Assembly (NCBI GenBank): GCA_017938785.1
Contig: JAGBAU010000201.1
Coordinates: 1 to 8,057, forward strand
Source of the DNA: Clostridia bacterium
GTDB taxonomy: Bacteria; Bacillota_A; Clostridia; Christensenellales; Aristaeellaceae
DNA: 8,057 nt
Direction of reading: 5' to 3'
The notes beneath the pieces are model-generated. The model was not told the DNA's origin. It saw only the letters and a program-made list of their open reading frames with translations, and did no database searches. Positions 5,330 to 8,057 of the stretch are shown piece by piece. How positions within the stretch are numbered: position 1 is the first letter of the stretch; each line of letters opens with the position of its first letter. The position numbers and the translations under genes are program-made.

Positions 5330-6265
5330 ATGAACCGTGGTGAAAAGCTGGGCGTGCTGGCGGCCATCATCGGCAACGGCATCTTTGGTTTCAGCTTTAT
5401 GTTTTCCCGCATCGCCCTGGGCGTAACCTCGCCCTTCGTGATGCTGATGTACCGCTTCATCCTGGCATTTGTGCTTTTGAATGTGGTGGCGCTGTGGTCG
5501 GCGAAGCTGCGCAAGCCCGTCCCCGAGAGGCCCGATGAAGTGGACTGGCTGCGCTTCGACCTGCGCGGACGGCCCGTGCTGCCGCTAATCCTAATGGGCG
5601 TTGTGCAGCCGGTGGGCTACTTCCTGTGCGAAAGCTACGGCATCAGCCTGAGCAATTCCACCTTCGCCGGCGTGATCATCGCCACCGGCCCCCTGGCGGG
5701 CCTGGTGGCAGGCATCTTCACCCTGGGCGAGATTCCGAAGAAATCCCAGGTGGCGTTTTCGCTGGTGTCCATCATCGGCGTGGTGATGATGACCCTGCAG
5801 CAGCGCAGCGAGGGCGAGGTCAAGATGCTGGGCGTGCTGCTGCTGGCGGGCGCGGTTTGCTGCGGCACCTCCTTCAACGTGATCAGCCGCAAGCTGAGCA
5901 AGGAATTCTCCGCCCTGGAGCGCACCTATGTGATGATGGGCGTGGCGGCCGTGACCTTCACCTGCATGTCCCTTGTGCAGTGCAGGAATGATATGGCTCT
6001 GCTTACCGCACCGCTTGCGGAGACGAAGTTCATCACCGCCATCCTGTACCTGGGTTTTGCATCCTCCATCGTGGCGTTCATGGCGCTGAACGTGGCCAGC
6101 GGCTACCTGCCGGTCGCCAAGACCATGGCCTTCTGCAACCTGACCACGGTGATCTCCCTGTTCGCGGGTGTGATCTTCCTGCACGAGCCCTTCAACGCGA
6201 TTTCCCTGCTGGCCAGCGTGCTGATCATCCTCGGCATCTGGGGCGTGCAGCGGGTGAGAAACTAA
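5330..6265 (+). CDS. EamA/DMT-family transporter
   Basis: 311-residue integral membrane protein of the drug/metabolite transporter superfamily, with two EamA repeats (about residues 8-155 and 165-310) and about ten predicted membrane helices. Seen: N-terminal helix IIGNGIFGFSFMFSRIAL, the repeat-1 end with SNSTFAGVIIATGPLAGLVAG followed by LGE, and the repeat-2 counterpart PVAKTMAFCNLTTVISLFAG followed by LHEP. A polar loop (about 60-80) after the second helix is slightly long. Members commonly export amino acids, nucleosides or other metabolites; the substrate here is not predictable. The gene starts 20 bases after the HD gene stop with only a weak ribosome site (GGTGAT at 5319-5324), suggesting co-transcription and perhaps some translational coupling. 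It ends at a bidirectional terminator. Family assignment is firm, function unknown. Confidence 0.93.
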   Translation: MNRGEKLGVLAAIIGNGIFGFSFMFSRIALGVTSPFVMLMYRFILAFVLLNVVALWSAKLRKPVPERPDEVDWLRFDLRGRPVLPLILMGVVQPVGYFLCESYGISLSNSTFAGVIIATGPLAGLVAGIFTLGEIPKKSQVAFSLVSIIGVVMMTLQQRSEGEVKMLGVLLLAGAVCCGTSFNVISRKLSKEFSALERTYVMMGVAAVTFTCMSLVQCRNDMALLTAPLAETKFITAILYLGFASSIVAFMALNVASGYLPVAKTMAFCNLTTVISLFAGVIFLHEPFNAISLLASVLIILGIWGVQRVRN

Positions 6266-6300
6266 AAAAGGACCGCATCCATTCGGATGCGGTTCTTTTT
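6265..6300. terminator. bidirectional intrinsic terminator between the EamA gene and degV-type gene
   Basis: ACCGCATCC (6272-6280), loop ATTC, GGATGCGGT (6285-6293): a nine-bp stem that can extend through GG/TC and the flanking A-run (6264-6269) and T-run (6296-6300). It overlaps the EamA stop codon and lies three bases from the stop of the convergent gene on -, so it can end both transcripts. Confidence 0.92.
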
Positions 6301-6302
6301 GC

Positions 6303-7169
6303 TTATCTCTTTTTGCCCAGGTAGAACAGGGCGATGGTGCCGGGGCCGGAGTGGGCGCCGATGACGGAGCCGGTGTAAACGACCAGGTCCACGTTATTGT
6401 TGTGGCGGGCCTTGATCATTTCGCCGATGCGGTCTGCATCGTCCATGCAGTCGGCCTGGCAGATGAAGATCTTGCCGTTCTCGGGGTCCAGGGCGTTCTC
6501 GCTGTACTTGTCTACCAGAGCCTTCAGGGCGGCCTTTCTGCCGCGGGCCTGGGTGACCTTCACCAAATGGCCTTCATCATCCACGTGCATGACGGGCTTG
6601 ATGCTCAGCATGGTGCCGATCAGGGCGACGGTGGGGCTCACGCGGCCGCCGCGCTTCAGGTAGACCAGATCGTCCACGGTGAATTCGTGGCACAGGTGCA
6701 GCTTGTTCTCCTCCAGGTAAGCGGCAACTTCGTCGATGGAAGCGCCCTCTTCCTTCCTGTCCAGCGCCAGGCGCAGCAGCAGGCCCTGGCCGGCGGAGGC
6801 GCACAGGGAGTCGACGGCGATGATCTTGCGGTCGGGATAGGCTTCCCGCAGCTCTTCCACTGCCAGACGGCCGGCATTGGCGGTGTTGCTCAGGCCGCCG
6901 GAGAAGCCCAGGTACAGCACATCCTGACCTTCCTTCAGGGCAGCTTCGAAGGCTTCCTTGAAGGTTTCCACGTTGACGGCGGAGGTCTTGGCAATCTTAC
7001 CAGCGCGCATCATGTCGTAGAATTCCTTGGAGGGCATGGAATCATTGGTGTATTCCACATCGCTGTCGGTGAAGCGGAAGATCAGGTCGCAGGCCTTTAC
7101 GCCCCACTGCTGAAGAATCTCATTGGGAATATCGCAACCGGAATCGGTGAAAATCATGTACTGGCTCAT
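6303..7169 (-). CDS. DegV family protein (FakB-type fatty-acid-binding protein)
   Basis: 288 residues, the usual DegV length. In characterised members (FakB) the protein binds a free fatty acid and presents it to the kinase FakA, which makes acyl-phosphate for phospholipid synthesis; cytoplasmic. Motifs seen: TDSGCDIP (8-15), KTSAVN (61-66), FSGGLSNT (89-96), VDSLCASAGQGLL (119-131), DDLVYLKRGGRVSPT (166-180) and IGAHSGPGTIALFYLG (270-285). Thr62, Ser94 and His273 match the conserved polar residues that hold the carboxylate in FakB. The chain selectivity is not predictable, and no fakA is in the window, as is common for dispersed fakB copies. Start supported by AAGGAGG (7176-7182), six bases upstream of the ATG. 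Single gene with its own perfect-consensus promoter, converging on the EamA gene. Confidence 0.94.
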   Translation of the reverse strand: MSQYMIFTDSGCDIPNEILQQWGVKACDLIFRFTDSDVEYTNDSMPSKEFYDMMRAGKIAKTSAVNVETFKEAFEAALKEGQDVLYLGFSGGLSNTANAGRLAVEELREAYPDRKIIAVDSLCASAGQGLLLRLALDRKEEGASIDEVAAYLEENKLHLCHEFTVDDLVYLKRGGRVSPTVALIGTMLSIKPVMHVDDEGHLVKVTQARGRKAALKALVDKYSENALDPENGKIFICQADCMDDADRIGEMIKARHNNNVDLVVYTGSVIGAHSGPGTIALFYLGKKR

Positions 7170-7238
7170 GTTGTTCCTCCTTGATGCGTCGGCAGATGAG
7201 CAGATTATTCAAAATCATATCATCTAATATCGTATATT

Positions 7239-7267
7239 ATTATATCGGAGAGGGTTGTACATGTCAA
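7239..7267 (-). promoter_or_regulatory. perfect-consensus sigma-A promoter of the degV-type gene
   Basis: Read on -, TTGACA (7262-7267), a spacer of exactly 17 bases and TATAAT (7239-7244). The transcript would start near 7232 and carry a leader of about 62 AT-rich bases. Around and after the -10 lie two CGATAT copies 15 bases apart and a third TGATAT 10 bases further on, possibly a binding site but weak evidence. Confidence 0.85.
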
Positions 7268-7297
7268 GGGGAGATTTGGTTGACGAACACATTTAAT

Positions 7298-7329
7298 AAA
7301 AAAACGCGGAAGCATTTGCTTCCGCGTTT
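7298..7329 (-). terminator. intrinsic terminator of serS
   Basis: A 12-bp stem, AAACGCGGAAGC (7302-7313) with GCTTCCGCGTTT (7318-7329), and an ATTT loop. On the - strand it is followed by seven Ts (A-run 7298-7304 on +). It lies 16 bases after the serS stop codon and just upstream of the degV promoter, keeping the two same-strand transcripts separate. Confidence 0.93.
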
Positions 7330-7344
7330 GGAAAGTTTGTGCAA

Positions 7345-8057
7345 TTAACCGATCTGGGTCTTGCCGCCCATGTACATGCGCAGGGCTTCGGGGATGCGCA
7401 CGGTGCCATCGGCGTTCAGGTTGTTCTCCAGGAATGCAATCAGCATGCGCGGCGGAGCAACAACGGTGTTGTTCAGGGTGTGGGCCAGATACTTCTTGCC
7501 GTTTTCACCCTTTACGCGGATACCGAGGCGGCGGGCCTGGGCGTCGCCCAGGTTGGAGCAGGAGCCGACCTCGAAGTACTTCTTCTGGCGGGGAGACCAT
7601 GCTTCAACGTCGCAGGACTTGACCTTCAAATCCGCCAGGTCGCCGGAGCAGCACTCCAGGGTGCGAACCGGGATATCCAGGGAGCGGAAGAAATCAACAG
7701 AGTTCTGCCACAGCTTATCGTACCACATCATGGAATCCTCGGGCTTGCAGACGACGATCATCTCCTGCTTTTCGAACTGGTGGATGCGGTAAACGCCGCG
7801 CTCCTCGATGCCGTGGGCGCCCACTTCCTTGCGGAAGCAGGGGGAGTAGGAGGTCAGGGTCTGGGGCAGATCGGATTCGGGCAGCATGGTGTCGATGAAC
7901 TTACCGATCATGGAGTGCTCGGAGGTGCCGATCAGGTACAGGTCCTCGCCCTCGATCTTGTACATCATGTTCTCCATTTCAGCAAAGGACATGACGCCGG
8001 TCACCACGTTGCCGTGGATCATGTAGGGGGGAATCACATAGGTGAAGCCGCGGTCGA
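7345..8057 (-). CDS. serS: seryl-tRNA synthetase, C-terminal catalytic part (5' end outside window)
   Basis: Charges tRNA-Ser with serine in the cytoplasm (class II synthetase). About 236 residues are visible, against roughly 425 for the family; the frame stays open to the window edge (upstream residues read DRGFTY before VIPPYM), so the N-terminal coiled-coil arm and part of motif 1 are missing. Visible: VIPPYMIHG near motif 1, the serine-site GTSEHS (TAE in most), motif 2 FRKEVG (7825-7836), HQFEKQEM with the serine-binding Glu, GSCSNLGDAQARR, HTLNNT, and motif 3 APPRMLIAFLEN (around 7441-7455) retaining the ATP-binding Arg. The motif-3 start is APPR rather than the common AVGR, and the TSEH and NNT variants point to a divergent bacterial branch. 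The C terminus RMYMGGKTQIG is the usual end. Followed by a strong terminator. Any T-box or other leader lies outside the window. Confidence 0.96.
   Translation of the reverse strand, partial: DRGFTYVIPPYMIHGNVVTGVMSFAEMENMMYKIEGEDLYLIGTSEHSMIGKFIDTMLPESDLPQTLTSYSPCFRKEVGAHGIEERGVYRIHQFEKQEMIVVCKPEDSMMWYDKLWQNSVDFFRSLDIPVRTLECCSGDLADLKVKSCDVEAWSPRQKKYFEVGSCSNLGDAQARRLGIRVKGENGKKYLAHTLNNTVVAPPRMLIAFLENNLNADGTVRIPEALRMYMGGKTQIG

Noticed and set aside
7170..7344. riboswitch or small RNA in the degV-serS gap
   Set aside because: The gap is fully accounted for by the serS terminator, the degV promoter and a short AT-rich leader; no conserved riboswitch core was seen.
8035..8037. GTG at 8037 as the serS start
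   Set aside because: It is inside the conserved motif-1 region, the frame continues to the window edge, and half the enzyme would be missing.
1..8057. a defence island, mobile element or novel multi-gene system
   Set aside because: All seven genes belong to well-known families, base composition is even, gene borders have normal promoters and terminators, and there are no integrase, transposase, long repeat or toxin-antitoxin signatures.

Overview
The window reads as ordinary core chromosome of a fairly GC-rich member of the Clostridia (Bacillota), probably an anaerobic gut-type organism. The grounds are the AAGGAGG ribosome binding sites, promoters close to TTGACA/TATAAT in AT-rich gaps, short stem-loop terminators with T-tracts, and the style of the proteins. 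No species can be named from the sequence alone. There are seven protein genes, two of them cut by the window ends. I see no RNA gene, CRISPR array, insertion sequence, prophage or attachment site. No gene-free stretch exceeds 300 bases; the longest is the roughly 230-base divergent promoter region between pfkA and ppk.

Layout from left to right. A 3'-complete fragment of a sodium/proton-dicarboxylate (glutamate/aspartate-type) symporter on + (2-1003) converges with a 357-residue 6-phosphofructokinase gene on - (1072-2145); a near-perfect bidirectional terminator lies between them. pfkA is divergent from polyphosphate kinase 1 (ppk) on + (about 2376-4472), and each has a recognisable sigma-A type promoter in the shared gap. 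After ppk comes a T-poor stem-loop, then a new promoter, an HD-domain phosphohydrolase (4650-5309), and 20 bases later an EamA/DMT-family transporter (5330-6265), probably in one transcript. A second bidirectional terminator separates these from a DegV/FakB-type fatty-acid-binding protein on - (6303-7169), which has a perfect consensus promoter. Finally the 3' half of seryl-tRNA synthetase on - (7345-8057) ends in a strong terminator.

The genes do not form one obvious pathway: carbon/energy metabolism (pfkA, ppk), solute transport (two transporters), lipid precursor handling (DegV/FakB) and translation (serS). The one adjacency that may matter is ppk followed by an uncharacterised HD hydrolase and an exporter-like DMT protein, with no ppx-type exopolyphosphatase visible.

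I did not find an unmistakable new system. The points most worth a second look are active-site departures: a His where E. coli PPK1 has the ATP-contacting Arg564, and a phosphofructokinase with a mixed ATP-type/PPi-type signature (Gly at 113, Lys at 133, and Asn replacing the usual metal-site Asp at 112). Next come an operator-like dyad bracketing the -35 element of the HD gene promoter, and hairpins abutting the Shine-Dalgarno sequences of ppk and the HD gene.
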